Origin: Nakamurella lactea DSM 19367
GTDB taxonomy: Bacteria; Actinomycetota; Actinomycetes; Mycobacteriales; Nakamurellaceae
Assembly (NCBI RefSeq): GCF_000426645.1
Contig: NZ_KE384550.1
Span: forward strand, 84,733-148,732
DNA length: 64,000 nt
Direction of reading: 5' to 3'
Made by a program: the position numbers and the translations under genes. This document shows positions 47,529 through 56,385 of this stretch, one piece after another (the first letter of the stretch is position 1; each line of letters begins with the position of its first letter). The notes beneath the pieces were generated by a model that saw only the letters and a program-made list of their open reading frames with translations, had not been told where the DNA came from and made no database searches.

Positions 47529-50495
47529 TCAGTCGACCGGATCGGCCGGTGCCGGCAGCAGCCCGGCATCGACAACGGCTACGGCGAGCGCGGTTCTGCT
47601 GGACACCTCCAGCTTGCGCATGGCGGAGTTCAGTTGGGACGCAACAGTGTGCGGCGACCGGGACAACAGCCGCGCGATCTCCTTGGTGGTGCGACCGTCG
47701 ACCACCAGCCCGGCCACCTCGAGTTCCCGGGGAGACAGCCGGCTTCCGTAACCCTTGCTGCCACCCCACCAGGGCCGCTTGACGTCAACCCCCAGCTCGC
47801 GCAGGGCCGCCAGCACTCGGGTGGCCGGACCGCGGGCGTCCAGGCCCGCAAACCCGTCGAACACCTCCGAAAACCCAGCCGCGGCAGCATCTTTGCGGCC
47901 GACAGCCAGCAGCGTGCTCGCCCGACGCTCCTTGGCCCGCCAGCTGTCGTACGGCCTGGACATGGCCTGCCAGCGCGTGGCGGCGGCATCGAAAGCGTCG
48001 ATCGCGCCGGCCGCGTCTCCCTGACCCTCGAGCAACACTGCCCGGCAGTCCGCAAGTGCCGCCAACGGCCCCGGCGCCTGCAGGCCAGCAGCGCCACCCT
48101 CGAACAGGTCACACAAAGCCGCGGCCGCCCCCAGCTCCCCGACGTCGACCAGCGCCTGTACCCGAACGGGCAGCAGCTCGGTGGCCCAGAGCCAGATGCC
48201 CTTCAGCGTCAACCCTTTCATCGGCTCCTCGGTAACGGACAGCGCCTCAGCCGGTCGCCCGATCTCCAGGTGAAGGGCACCGAGAGCACCAGCGATCTCC
48301 ATCGACTCGGCCAGAGCGCCGTGCCGCCAGGCCTGCCGGAGGCACTCGGACAGACGAGGCTCGGCAGCCGCCACATTGCCGTCGGCGATGTGCAGTTGCG
48401 CGACGATCAACGACGACTCGATACGGCTCACCGGCTGTAGATCCTCGTTGCCCGCCAAGCGCTCCGCCCGGCTCACCAGTCCTTGCCATCGCCCGGCAAA
48501 CCAGTCCAGTCGGGCTCGGTTGACCATGACGATGTCTCGGAACCGTGCGTGTCTGCCTTCCGCGGTCAGTTCGCCAGCGAGCTGAAGGTGATGCGCCGCC
48601 TGCGCATAACGACCCCAGGCTGTCGCAAAATGACTGAAGTTGATCTGCGCGCGGCTGATCGACTCGAGTCCACGCTCCGACTCCGGATGTTCGGGTATCC
48701 GGGCAGCCTCTTCCCATCCCCGGTTCTCACCGAGTGCGAGCAGACTGGTCGCCAGGTCCACCCGGTGCCGGAGTTGTTGCAGAGCAGGCAGGGTCTCGAT
48801 GGCGGCCGCCGCGCGTAACAGCCAGCCCAGGTGTTCCGTCGCCGGGAGATCCGTTCCCCGCGGGTGGCCGAGCAACAGCAAGGCGCGTGCACCCCAGTCC
48901 GGTCGATGATCCAGCAGCGGCACCGATCGCCGCAGCTCATCGTTCGCGGCCGCGTATTCGTCGACGCTGGTGAGGAATCTTCCTCGCTGGTAACGGATCT
49001 CACCCTCGGTCGCCGCGTCGGTCATCTCATTGCCCAACGCCTGCCCGAGCACCTCTGCCAGCGCCAGGTAACGGTCCGGACCGACCAGACTGAGGCTGAT
49101 CTTGTCGGCGAGTTCGGCACGGGCCGCGCCCGGCAGCTCTGCATGGACGACGACGTCGTACAGCAGGCCGTCCGACGTCGCCACGTCCCCGGACGAGCGG
49201 GCGAGGGCCGCAGCCTGCTCTGCGTAACGGACCCAACCGTCGGTCTCACCGGCCTCGCGGAAGTGCCTGGCCAGCGCAGCATTCTGGGCGATCGGCGAGT
49301 GCTCCAGCGCCACCCCTGCTCGCCGGTGCAGTTCGCCGCGTCGAGGTGACGGTAGGTCGTCGTAGACGGCGCGGCAGGCGAGCACATGCCGGAAGGCGAT
49401 CAGCCGGCGCGCGTTACTGCCCAACACCCCGGCATCCAATGCCTCACCCATGCCCTCCCTGAACACGCTCGGTTCCAGACCGGCGACCTCCGCGATCGTC
49501 GGCTCGGCGGAGGGGTCGGTGAGCACCGCGGCAGCCTCCACGACAGCCCGGGCCGCATCGCTCATCCGGCCAACGCGTTCCAGCACCGAGTCGCGCACCC
49601 TGGGCGGCACCGCGATCTGGTCCAGCCGTCGGCGCACCCACTCGCCGTCCCGGTGGGTCAGGTCGCTCCGATCCTGCAGCAGGCGCAGCGACTCCTCCAC
49701 GGCCAGTGGAACACCGTCGGTCCCGTCATGCATGAACGTCACGAACTCGGTGGACATCGGCTCGCCGGCCAGCATCGACGACAGCATCTCGGCGGTCGCG
49801 GCCATGCCCAGCGGCCCCAGAGTCACCGTCAGTTGGTTCGTGCCGGTGAAACGCGACGTCAGTCGTAGCAACAGCGAATCGGCCGGCAGATCCTCGGGCC
49901 GATAGGTGCACAGCAGGCTCCGCGCGGCCGGTGATCCGTGTGCCGGCCGACGCGACATCAGGAAGATCAGGAACTCGATGGTCGCTTGATCGGACCAGTG
50001 CACGTCTTCGACCACCAGCAGTTCGACCGACAGCCGATCGAGCAGTTCGGCCAATGCCCGGAACAGCCGGTGTCGGGCGGCTGACGGATCGTCCAACTGC
50101 TCGGGCAACGGCGGTAGCCCGTCTGCCCATTCGGGAAACATCGGCCGCAGCGCGCCGGCCAGCGCCGTCAGCCCGAGATCGCCGACGCTGTCCGTGGTTT
50201 CCCGCAGTGCGTCGACCACCGGCCCGAGGGTGAACGGCTCCCGGAACGGCGGGCAGGTCGCGACCAGCACCTTCGCCGCCGTCGTCCGATGCCCGCCGGC
50301 AGCGGCTTGTCGATGTTCCAGGACCTCCTGCACCAGCCGGCTCTTGCCGATCCCGGCCTCGCCCTCGATCAGGACCACGGCCGGCGGCGCCTGCAGCGCG
50401 CGGAGGATCTGTGCCAGTTCCGGTCCGCGTCCGACGAACCGAGGCCGGGCCAGCATCATCGGATGCGCCACCGCCGCTGCCCCATGCCCGACCAT
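47529..50495 (-). CDS. LAL-type AAA/LuxR regulator
   Basis: A 988-residue large ATP-binding LuxR regulator. The N-terminal NTPase has PRFVGRGPELAQI, Walker A GEAGIGKS (about 45-52) and Walker B-like LLVVEDVHWSD. A long helical TPR-like region follows. The C-terminal LuxR helix-turn-helix (LSPRELEVAGLVVDGRTTKEIARLLSR must be read as two halves: LSPRELEVAGLV, TTKEIARLLSRSPHTV) occupies the last 65 residues. It is the upstream neighbour of the 60-residue ORF and subtilase on the same strand and is a candidate activator of them. Start ATG at 50495; a second ATG at 13-14 is also possible. Confidence 0.9.
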   Translation of the reverse strand: MVGHGAAAVAHPMMLARPRFVGRGPELAQILRALQAPPAVVLIEGEAGIGKSRLVQEVLEHRQAAAGGHRTTAAKVLVATCPPFREPFTLGPVVDALRETTDSVGDLGLTALAGALRPMFPEWADGLPPLPEQLDDPSAARHRLFRALAELLDRLSVELLVVEDVHWSDQATIEFLIFLMSRRPAHGSPAARSLLCTYRPEDLPADSLLLRLTSRFTGTNQLTVTLGPLGMAATAEMLSSMLAGEPMSTEFVTFMHDGTDGVPLAVEESLRLLQDRSDLTHRDGEWVRRRLDQIAVPPRVRDSVLERVGRMSDAARAVVEAAAVLTDPSAEPTIAEVAGLEPSVFREGMGEALDAGVLGSNARRLIAFRHVLACRAVYDDLPSPRRGELHRRAGVALEHSPIAQNAALARHFREAGETDGWVRYAEQAAALARSSGDVATSDGLLYDVVVHAELPGAARAELADKISLSLVGPDRYLALAEVLGQALGNEMTDAATEGEIRYQRGRFLTSVDEYAAANDELRRSVPLLDHRPDWGARALLLLGHPRGTDLPATEHLGWLLRAAAAIETLPALQQLRHRVDLATSLLALGENRGWEEAARIPEHPESERGLESISRAQINFSHFATAWGRYAQAAHHLQLAGELTAEGRHARFRDIVMVNRARLDWFAGRWQGLVSRAERLAGNEDLQPVSRIESSLIVAQLHIADGNVAAAEPRLSECLRQAWRHGALAESMEIAGALGALHLEIGRPAEALSVTEEPMKGLTLKGIWLWATELLPVRVQALVDVGELGAAAALCDLFEGGAAGLQAPGPLAALADCRAVLLEGQGDAAGAIDAFDAAATRWQAMSRPYDSWRAKERRASTLLAVGRKDAAAAGFSEVFDGFAGLDARGPATRVLAALRELGVDVKRPWWGGSKGYGSRLSPRELEVAGLVVDGRTTKEIARLLSRSPHTVASQLNSAMRKLEVSSRTALAVAVVDAGLLPAPADPVD

Positions 50496-50582
50496 CGAGA
50501 GCTCCCTCGTATCACGTCCGACTACGGATCGTAACGAGGTGGCCGAGAACCTACCGAAGTGGCGCGGTTCGTCAGCCCGGCG

Positions 50583-51548
50583 TCAGTCCAGGGTCAGTCC
50601 CGCGAACAGGTCGTCAGCCCCGTCCGGCAGCGGCACCCCGGACGCCAGCCGGAAGCATTCCTCCCACAACCGGCCGGGTGGCGCGTCCTGGAGCTTGAAG
50701 AAGAACTCGTCGTTGCGGATCTGGGTGGCATGAGCGCGCATGGCGGCGAAACGCTGCGCACCGTAGGCATAGCCGTCGATCCGGACGTCGATGTCACGGT
50801 CGCGGACCGTCATCATCGGCGGCTCGTCGGAGTCGAGATCGATGCTGTCGAACCACTCGTTGCTCTCGCCGGCCTCCCGCCCGGCGCGGATCATCTCGCG
50901 GAACGTCTCGGCCGACATCGCGGTCCACAGCACCCGCTGGATCTGCCAGGGTTCGCCCAGTTCGGGCCGGTAGGAGGCAACGCCGGCCAGCGCGGCCGCG
51001 TACGTCGCCACCCGGTGGGCCTGGACGTGGTCGGGATGGCCGTAGTGGCCCTTCTCGTCGTAGGTGATCAGTACCTGCGGACGCCGGTCGCGGATCAGGC
51101 TCACCAGTTCGTTCGCCGCCTCCAGCAGGTCCGCCCGCCAGAAGCTCCCGTCGTGCACCTCGTCCGGGGCGATGGCACCGCCCCGTTCGTCGTAGGCCAT
51201 CCCGGAATCGCGCCAGCGGCCGTCGCCGCCGAGCCGGACGAAATCGGTGACGCCCAGCTCCTGCATCGCCTTCGTCAGCTCCTCCAGCCGGCGCGGGGCG
51301 AGATTGTCGTCGTTGTCGTGCCGCAGGTGCTCGAGCTCGGGGATCACCACCTCGCCCAGCTCCCCCAGTGTGCAGGTGACCAGCGTGACGCCGGCTCCCT
51401 CGGCGGCATAGCGGGCCATCGTGGTGCCGGTGGAAGTGGTCTCGTCGTCCGGGTGGGCGTGCACCAGCATCAACCGGCGCTTCGGGATCGCCGGCGGCGA
51501 GGTCGCGCTGTCGGTCTCTGGTGAGGTCGTAGGTGCTGTGTTCGTCAC
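50583..51548 (-). CDS. mca: Mycothiol S-conjugate amidase
   Basis: A 321-residue zinc amidase that cleaves mycothiol conjugates in detoxification, specific to mycothiol-producing actinobacteria. The zinc motif is HAHPDDE (about 30-36), with the second ligand region GHPDHVQAH at about 173-181. ATG is absent; GTG at 51548 (GTGACGAACACA) begins a short disordered N terminus. The 3' end (50583-50678) is repeated as a diverged fragment at 42922-43017. It is transcribed from the same strand as ubiX-ubiD but separated from ubiD by 47 bp. Confidence 0.93.
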   Translation of the reverse strand: MTNTAPTTSPETDSATSPPAIPKRRLMLVHAHPDDETTSTGTTMARYAAEGAGVTLVTCTLGELGEVVIPELEHLRHDNDDNLAPRRLEELTKAMQELGVTDFVRLGGDGRWRDSGMAYDERGGAIAPDEVHDGSFWRADLLEAANELVSLIRDRRPQVLITYDEKGHYGHPDHVQAHRVATYAAALAGVASYRPELGEPWQIQRVLWTAMSAETFREMIRAGREAGESNEWFDSIDLDSDEPPMMTVRDRDIDVRIDGYAYGAQRFAAMRAHATQIRNDEFFFKLQDAPPGRLWEECFRLASGVPLPDGADDLFAGLTLD

Positions 51549-51595
51549 CCCACAACGGTAACCATCGCCACCGACGCCCTGCGCTTCTTTTGTTG

Positions 51596-53125
51596 CTACC
51601 CGGCCGCCTCCAGATCGTCCGGAGTACTGCCGTGAGAGTCCCGGTAGCCGTAGTTCTGCCAGTTGTCGATGACGTGTTGGCGGACCTCGGCAGGCCAGGC
51701 ATGTGCCAGGTCCGAGGGGGTCGGACGTTCGTCCTTGTCGAATCGGTCGGCAACCAGGCAGTTGTAGACGATCTTGGTGGCGTGGTAGCTGAGTCGTTCG
51801 TGGGCATCGAGATAGATCGGCAGGATGTTCTGCGGCTCGTTGGCGAAGTGGATCTCGCCGTGCTCGGGGTGGGCACGGCTGGCAAAGGCCCAGATGACCT
51901 GCTTCGGGTCTGCGATATCGATGTCGTTCTCGATGAGCAACAGCTTGGGTACACCGAAGGCCAGCTTGCCTGCGCCGAACACGGTCTGGCCGACCTGTCG
52001 GGCGAGCTGTTGCGAGGACAGGCCGGTCCGTTCGTGCCAGTCCGGTCGCACGGCGACCACCCACCAGTGGTTCGCCGACTCGAGCACACCCCAGCACGCG
52101 GCGACCGGGAGCTTCGCCTGCCGCAGCACGTGAGTCATTTCTGCGGCGTGCGGCAGGCCCCAGCCGGTGTGGTCCTCTTCGACCGGCGCACCGGCCACCG
52201 CCACGGGCAGGATCGCCTGGTCGCGGTAGGTCACCGCGGTCACCTGCAGCACCGGGCGCGGCAGCGCGGTGCTGCGGTCGAGGTAGCCGGGATACTCGCC
52301 CATCGGGCCCTCGTCGGCGAACTCGGTGTGGGAGACATATCCCTCGATCACGATCTCCGCGGTCGCCGGCACCAGCAGATCGACGGTCTCAGCGGGCACA
52401 AGGTCGAGCGGTTGGCCGAAGTAGGCGCCGAGATAGTGCGACTCGTCGGCGCCCGCGGGCAGCGGCATCCCCCCGACGTACGGCAAAGCGGGCTCGACAC
52501 CGAGGGCCACCGCGATCGGCATCGGCTCGCCGCGCTGTTCCCACTGCGCCTTGATGATCCCCAGGTGCTGTGGGGGCGGAATGAGACAGGCGAGCCGGTT
52601 CCGGTCCAACAGCATCATCCGGTTGATCGACCAGTTCGTCCACGAGCCGTCCGGGGTCTTCACGACATTGAGCCCGTACGTCTGCAGATATCGTCCGCCG
52701 TCGCCGTCGTGGATGAGCGGCGTCGGGAATCGCAGCAGATCGATGTCATCGCCGCGCATCAGGTTCTGCTTGCACGGCCCGGTGGTGAGGATCGTTGGCG
52801 GGATCGGCTCACGGTCACGGGCGTCGGCCAGCGCCGTGACGATGTCCGCACCGCTCGCGTGCGGCGGCAGACCGAGCGCGACCGCGATCCGGGCGTAGGT
52901 GAGTCCGGTCTGCGCCGACAGGCCACCCGGTGCCGCGAGGACGCGGAAGCCGTCACCCGTCCCGCGGATGTTCTCGAACAGCGGCGCCGGCGCGCGCAAC
53001 TCGTAGGAGCGGCGGGCCACTGCGCCGAGCTCGAGATTCCAATCCACCTCCTTGCCGATGTGCTGGATCTCGCCGATCGCGTCGAGCTCGTCGATGAAGG
53101 CGCGTAGATCGCGCAGGTGTCTCAT
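51596..53125 (-). CDS. ubiD: UbiD-family prenyl-FMN decarboxylase
   Basis: A 509-residue reversible decarboxylase that uses prenylated FMN. Features consistent with UbiD enzymes are NWSINRMMLLDRN, EPMPIAVALG, EYPGYLDRST (E-x-P) and a Cys-containing AACWGVLESANHWWV segment. In the same operon the maker of its cofactor (ubiX) overlaps its start by four bases (ATGA). The best guess for substrate is an aromatic or unsaturated carboxylic acid such as a hydroxyarylic acid, as with VdcC-like enzymes. ATG at 53125. Confidence 0.92.
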   Translation of the reverse strand: MRHLRDLRAFIDELDAIGEIQHIGKEVDWNLELGAVARRSYELRAPAPLFENIRGTGDGFRVLAAPGGLSAQTGLTYARIAVALGLPPHASGADIVTALADARDREPIPPTILTTGPCKQNLMRGDDIDLLRFPTPLIHDGDGGRYLQTYGLNVVKTPDGSWTNWSINRMMLLDRNRLACLIPPPQHLGIIKAQWEQRGEPMPIAVALGVEPALPYVGGMPLPAGADESHYLGAYFGQPLDLVPAETVDLLVPATAEIVIEGYVSHTEFADEGPMGEYPGYLDRSTALPRPVLQVTAVTYRDQAILPVAVAGAPVEEDHTGWGLPHAAEMTHVLRQAKLPVAACWGVLESANHWWVVAVRPDWHERTGLSSQQLARQVGQTVFGAGKLAFGVPKLLLIENDIDIADPKQVIWAFASRAHPEHGEIHFANEPQNILPIYLDAHERLSYHATKIVYNCLVADRFDKDERPTPSDLAHAWPAEVRQHVIDNWQNYGYRDSHGSTPDDLEAAG

Positions 53126-53775
53126 GATTCTCCTTCTTCTGCAGTGGTTTCGCCCCAGCGGGGCAGATTCGGAACGTCAACGCCGAGCAGGTCCAAGGCC
53201 CTGGCCGCTGAATGTTCGACGATGTCCTGGACGCCGGCCGGGCGCAGGTACCAGGCCGGGACCGGCGGCATGACGATCGCGCCCGACTCGGTCGCCGCGG
53301 CCATCGCCCGCAGGTGGCCGAGAGTCAACGGGGTCTCGCGCACCATCAGCACCAGCGGCCGCCGCTCCTTCAGCGCGACGTCGGCCGCGCGGGTCAACAG
53401 GTTGTCGCCCAGCGAGTAGGCAATGGCGGACAGTGAGCGGATCGAACAGGGCGCGACGATCATCCCGCCGGTACGGAACGATCCCGACGCGATGGCCGCC
53501 CCCACATCGGCCGGCCGGTAGACGACGTCGGCCATGGCGGCCAGCTCCGCCGCCGACAGGTCGGTCTCGTAGGCCCGCGTCTGCTGGCCCGCCGGGCTGA
53601 CGACAAGGTGTGTTTCCCAGCCGGCCTTTCGGGCCAACTCCAGCACGGCGACCGCATAGCAAATGCCGGTCGCTCCGCTGATCCCCACGACCAGCCGGCG
53701 TGCGGCTGTGTCCGTCTCGCTCCTTCGCTCGGGAGCGGTTTCAAGTGGTTGCCGAGCAGGTGAAGGTTGGCTCAT
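53122..53775 (-). CDS. ubiX: UbiX-family flavin prenyltransferase
   Basis: A 217-residue enzyme that joins a dimethylallyl group to FMN to make the UbiD cofactor. Motifs: VGISGATGICYAVAVLELA, TGGMIVAPCSIRSLSAIAYSLGDNLLTRAAD split across the active site, RRPLVLMVRETPL and GAIVMPPVPAWY. The first 25 residues are a non-conserved N terminus. It overlaps ubiD by four bases and lies 14 bp downstream of the NmrA-like gene. Confidence 0.93.
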   Translation of the reverse strand: MSQPSPARQPLETAPERRSETDTAARRLVVGISGATGICYAVAVLELARKAGWETHLVVSPAGQQTRAYETDLSAAELAAMADVVYRPADVGAAIASGSFRTGGMIVAPCSIRSLSAIAYSLGDNLLTRAADVALKERRPLVLMVRETPLTLGHLRAMAAATESGAIVMPPVPAWYLRPAGVQDIVEHSAARALDLLGVDVPNLPRWGETTAEEGES

Positions 53776-53789
53776 CCGAACCTCCGCGG

Positions 53790-54725
53790 CTATCCGGCGG
53801 TGGGCGCGTCGTGCGCGGTTGATGCCTCGCCGGAAGCGACGGTTTGCCGGGCGAAGAAGTTGGCCAGGTGGTCGGAACCGGTCGGTGGTGCCGTCATCTC
53901 ATGGGTCATCACGGCGATCAGGAACTGCAGGGGCCCGTAGACGTGCTCGGGGGTGCACCGGGCGAGCACCCGGACGGCGGCCACCACCAGGCCGCGGGGA
54001 AGGTGGCGGATCCGCGGCGCGGTCCCGTGCGCGGCGAACGCCGCGCGGGCGATCGCCTCATAACTGAGCACGTCGGGCCCGCCGATCTGCACGTCCGTCG
54101 CGGTCGACGCCGCGGCCTCGATGCAGGCGGCGGCGACATCGCGGCCCGAGATGGGGTTGATCCTCAGCTGTCCGTCGCCGATCAACGACACGGTGCCGCG
54201 ACCGGCCATGGTCAGGAACTCACCCATGTCCGAGAAGTAGCCGGTGGGCCGCACCACCACCGACGAGACGGGCGAGGCGTCCAGCGCGTCGACGAACTTC
54301 TCCTTCGCCGCTGCCAGCCGCACGGTTCCGCGAAGCTCGCGGCCGTGCAGCACGGACACGTACACGAAGCGCGCGACGCCGGCCTTCTCGGCCAGGCGCA
54401 GCAGCGCGAGGTTGCCGCGGTAGTCGACGTCCAGGTACTTCCCGCCGCCACGCTGGCGGGTGATGCCCAGAGCGGAGAACACCACGTCAACGCCGTCGGT
54501 GACGCCCGACAGGGTCGCCGGGTCGGTCACCTGTCCGACGAAGGCGTCGACCCCGCCGGGGAACGTGGTCGCCTGCTCCGGTCGCCGCACCAGGACGCGC
54601 ACCCGGCATCCGGCATCGACCAGGGCGCGCACGAGGTGCCGACCGAGATAGCCGGTCGCCCCGGCGACGAGGACGCGTTGCCCGTGCACGTTCGGTGGTG
54701 CTTCCGCTGGTGGATCTGTGGTCAT
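53790..54725 (-). CDS. NmrA-like NAD(P)-binding oxidoreductase
   Basis: A 311-residue atypical SDR with the Rossmann motif VLVAGATGYLGRHLV at about 17-31. LVRRPEQATTF and VVRPTGYFSDMGEF segments resemble NmrA/complex I-type SDRs. The ATG at 54725 is taken because AGGAAG and GGAG precede it; ATG 54737 is an alternative. First gene of the probable NmrA-ubiX-ubiD operon, controlled by the divergent TetR regulator. It may reduce or sense the redox-active aromatic substrate. Confidence 0.82.
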   Translation of the reverse strand: MTTDPPAEAPPNVHGQRVLVAGATGYLGRHLVRALVDAGCRVRVLVRRPEQATTFPGGVDAFVGQVTDPATLSGVTDGVDVVFSALGITRQRGGGKYLDVDYRGNLALLRLAEKAGVARFVYVSVLHGRELRGTVRLAAAKEKFVDALDASPVSSVVVRPTGYFSDMGEFLTMAGRGTVSLIGDGQLRINPISGRDVAAACIEAAASTATDVQIGGPDVLSYEAIARAAFAAHGTAPRIRHLPRGLVVAAVRVLARCTPEHVYGPLQFLIAVMTHEMTAPPTGSDHLANFFARQTVASGEASTAHDAPTAG

Positions 54726-54792
54726 GGCTTCCTGCATCTCCTGTGGGATTGATGGGCTGCCCGAGGCCGGCTTCCGGACCGGGCACCGGAGT

Positions 54793-54839
54793 TCGTGGAC
54801 CACACGGTACACGATTCTTGGACCAAGCGGTACAAGAAT
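54793..54839. promoter_or_regulatory. Two palindromic TetR-type operators
   Basis: Site 1 (54793-54814): GTGGACC, four bases ACAC, then GGTACAC, extended by TC/GA. Site 2 (54814-54839): CTTGGACC, four bases AAGC, then GGTACAAG, extended by ATT/AAT. Each is palindromic with one mismatched pair (G/A). They are adjacent, about 23 bp centre to centre, between the divergent NmrA and TetR starts. Confidence 0.78.
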
Positions 54840-54855
54840 TTGATAGACTGCTCGA

Positions 54856-55479
54856 ATGGCCCGACCACCACGACCCGTTGACCCGGACAGTGGGCACGAT
54901 CTGCTGCTCGCCGCGGCCCGGACGTTCGCCCGGGATGGCTACCAGGCCGCGTCGTTGAACGAGATCCTGCAGACCGCCGGCTGGGCGAAAAGCTCGCTGT
55001 ACCACTACTTCGACAGCAAGAAGGGACTGCACGATCACGTCGTCACCGTTCTGCGCGCCCGGCTCGGCGATGCCATCACCCTGCCCGAGCTGGCCACCCT
55101 CACCGCCGGAGACTTCTGGCCGGCGATGGCGCGACTGCTCGATGATCTCGGCCGGGCGGCCGCCGACCATCCGGAGACGCGACAGCTCGGACTGATGTAT
55201 CACCGGGACGAATCCGCCGAGACCGACAGCGCACTGCTCGCACTGCGTACCGACGTCGCCGATTGGCTCAACCAGGCCGTGCGCCGTGGCCTGGCCCTGG
55301 GGCTCGTACGGCAGGACATCCCCGCCGACCTCGCCGTCGAACTGACCGGCGCCGTGCTCAACGTGCTCGACCGCTGGGCCGTGGACCGTGCCCTGCACTC
55401 GCCGGGTGGCTCCGACGCGGCCCGACTCTCCTTGACCCTCATCAAGGACCTCATCGGGGCCCCGGACAGCAACGGCTGA
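54856..55479 (+). CDS. TetR-family regulator
   Basis: A 207-residue TetR-type repressor. The N-terminal helix-turn-helix DLLLAAARTFARDGYQAASL and AKSSLYHYFDSKKGL are typical. The C-terminal ligand-binding region has TGAVLNVLDRWAVDRAL. It lies divergent from the NmrA-ubiX-ubiD operon and right beside two palindromes fitting a TetR dimer, so it likely represses that operon and itself. The inducer would be an aromatic acid or its decarboxylation product (inference). Confidence 0.88.
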   Translation: MARPPRPVDPDSGHDLLLAAARTFARDGYQAASLNEILQTAGWAKSSLYHYFDSKKGLHDHVVTVLRARLGDAITLPELATLTAGDFWPAMARLLDDLGRAAADHPETRQLGLMYHRDESAETDSALLALRTDVADWLNQAVRRGLALGLVRQDIPADLAVELTGAVLNVLDRWAVDRALHSPGGSDAARLSLTLIKDLIGAPDSNG

Positions 55480-55517
55480 CAGCAAGGCCCAACAAGCCGA
55501 GCCCGGTCGAAATGTAC

Positions 55518-55533
55518 TCGAACATCTGTTCGT
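55518..55533 (+). promoter_or_regulatory. LexA (SOS) box of alkB-type gene
   Basis: TCGAACATCTGTTCGT matches the actinobacterial LexA operator TCGAAC-N4-GTTCGA in 11 of 12 fixed bases. It lies 20 bp upstream of the ATG of the alkB-type gene, so this repair gene is predicted to be damage-induced. Confidence 0.85.
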
Positions 55534-55552
55534 AGCGGAGTACCATGGCCGC

Positions 55553-56209
55553 ATGCTCGAGGCCCTCCAGGGATCGTTGTTCGACAATCCGGTCGACTCG
55601 GCCGGCGCTCCGCAGCTCGGCCCGCTGCGCGATCGGGTCCGCCGGACAGCACTCGAACACGGCGCCTGGGTCGATCAACTGCCGACCTGGCTGGCCGGCG
55701 GCGATCTACTGCTGGAGGCGCTGCTGCACGACGTGCCATGGAAGGCGGAGCGGCGCGAGATGTACGAGCGGATCGTCGACGTCCCGAGGCTGACGAAGTT
55801 CTACGAGGCCGACGAGCCGCTGCCACATCCACTTCTCATCCGCGCCCGGGATGCCCTGTCGGAGTTCTACGGGGCCGAGCTGGGCGAGCCGTTCGTCACC
55901 GCCGGCTTGTGCCTGTACCGCGACGGCGCCGACTCGGTCGCCTGGCACGGCGACCGGATCGGCCGGTCCAGAAATCAGGACACCATGGTGGCGATCCTGT
56001 CGGTCGGGTCCGCGCGCTCGTTGATGCTCCGGCCGCGGTCCCCCTCGGCGCGCAGCGGCGGCCACTCGATCAAGCACTCATTGGGCCACGGCGACCTGAT
56101 CGTGATGGGCGGATCGTGCCAGCGCACCTGGGATCACTGCATTCCCAAGACCTCTCGTCCGGTCGGGCCCCGGATCTCGATCCAGTTCCGGCCGCGCGGC
56201 GTTCGCTGA
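55553..56209 (+). CDS. alkB: AlkB-type 2-oxoglutarate dioxygenase
   Basis: A 218-residue Fe(II)/2-oxoglutarate dioxygenase that removes alkyl adducts from nucleic acid bases. Iron ligands are in WHGDR (His 132, Asp 134) and in TWDHCIP (His 195). The 2-oxoglutarate arginines are in PRISIQFRPR near the C terminus. The opening LQGSLFD is typical of the actinobacterial members. ATG at 55553 follows a LexA box. It is a single gene, not fused to Ada or AlkA. Confidence 0.9.
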   Translation: MLEALQGSLFDNPVDSAGAPQLGPLRDRVRRTALEHGAWVDQLPTWLAGGDLLLEALLHDVPWKAERREMYERIVDVPRLTKFYEADEPLPHPLLIRARDALSEFYGAELGEPFVTAGLCLYRDGADSVAWHGDRIGRSRNQDTMVAILSVGSARSLMLRPRSPSARSGGHSIKHSLGHGDLIVMGGSCQRTWDHCIPKTSRPVGPRISIQFRPRGVR

Positions 56210-56385
56210 GTCCGGCGGCCGCGATACCTCGGAGCCGAAAGGCGGCAACGCTTCCCGGGAGATCCGCCGGTGGGCATCCGCGGCACCTCGCGTTGTGATC
56301 GAGGTATCGCCAACGACCACTGCGCCGACGAGGCAAGAGCCGGGTTCACGAAGCAGCGGTCGGGCTGACGGAGCACACTGCAAGC

